Below, in pieces: positions 29,534 to 29,801 of a DNA stretch of 29,801 bases. The stretch is from Nymphaea colorata. Lineage: Eukaryota; Streptophyta; Magnoliopsida; Nymphaeales; Nymphaeaceae. Under the pieces are notes generated by a model that saw only the letters and a list, made by a program, of their open reading frames with translations, did not search any database and was not told the origin of the DNA. Position 1 is the stretch's first letter; every line of letters begins with the position of its first letter. The DNA is taken from contig NW_022204973.1 in NCBI RefSeq assembly GCF_008831285.2, positions 1 to 29,801 of the forward strand. Reading direction: 5' to 3'. The translations under genes were made by a program, and so were the position numbers.

Positions 29534-29801
29534 ATAAGCTCATAGGTATGTTCAACACAATTTTGTTGTTAAAAAAGTCACATTTTAAAACATATTTTTA
29601 AGTAAAATCTTGGTTTTTTAACTCATCAAGCTTTTATGCATTGTGATCTCTATAATTTATATGCTAATTTTGAATTTTGTTTTCTACATTGGGAAAGGGA
29701 AGAATGGAGGAAGAACATAGTTGCTTTCATCCATGGCCGCTGACTCGATCAGCTCTGTTTTCTTCCAATTGTAATAATCAATCAATATAAACTCAGGAGG
29801 T
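29534..29801. other. Right edge, no feature recognised
   Basis: AT-rich with no ORF. AATAATCAATCAATATAAA near 29773 could serve as a polyadenylation region on the plus strand, but no gene leads into it. Confidence 0.4.

Noticed and set aside
1-29801. CRISPR array, bacterial operon or phage features
   Set aside because: No short regularly spaced identical repeats with unique spacers and no dense co-directional ORFs. The spliced, transposon-rich sequence is plant nuclear.
1-29801. tRNA, rRNA or organelle-derived insert
   Set aside because: No cloverleaf with conserved A and B boxes and no organelle gene motif was recognised. The only tRNA-like match is the primer-binding site.

Overview
This is plant nuclear DNA, almost certainly from an angiosperm. 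It is AT-rich, has no dense ORFs, and is built mostly of nested transposable elements around one disease-resistance (NLR) gene and a probable two-exon gene. The genus cannot be read from the window.

Layout. Positions 1-7184 are the 5' part of a large minus-strand LTR retrotransposon. It has a 2.9-kb LTR (4293-7184, TG...CA), a primer-binding site (4271-4290), and a leader packed with hierarchical tandem repeats that runs off the left edge. At 7185-7545 lies a CACTA-like transposon terminus and flank, repeated in the same orientation at about 27128-27475. Positions 7546-9340 hold old repeats and no recognisable gene. A CC-NB-ARC-LRR gene fills 10024-13422 on the plus strand. It carries all the family landmarks but is interrupted by one stop and nine frameshifts, every one in the -1 direction and most at short homopolymers. 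Its upstream region (about 9340-9600) is copied again at about 14700-14945, past the gene's 3' end. Positions 14118-14314 are a hAT-type MITE with an 8-bp target duplication.

From 19031 down to 16506 on the minus strand there is a candidate two-exon gene. It has a Pro/Gln/His-rich first exon, a short last exon with a good splice acceptor, and a repeat-filled intron holding the end of a second LTR of the same family (18511-18711, opposite orientation). Positions 19811-21134 are three tandem copies of a 440-bp unit made of host sequence plus half a MITE. Positions 21390-24300 hold more MITEs, inverted repeats and microsatellites. About 24300-27343 is a probable degenerate CACTA-type element, itself containing a hAT-type MITE (26139-26331). 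The right edge (about 27960-29533) is an AT-rich stretch ending like a third, diverged LTR of the same family.

How it fits together. The only clear biological function is intracellular immune sensing by the NLR. The rest records repeated insertion, tandem duplication and decay. I found no evidence for a new multi-gene system. The most informative observations are the one-directional frameshifts in the NLR, which look more like sequence error than decay, the duplicated NLR upstream region, and the repeat architecture of the retrotransposon.
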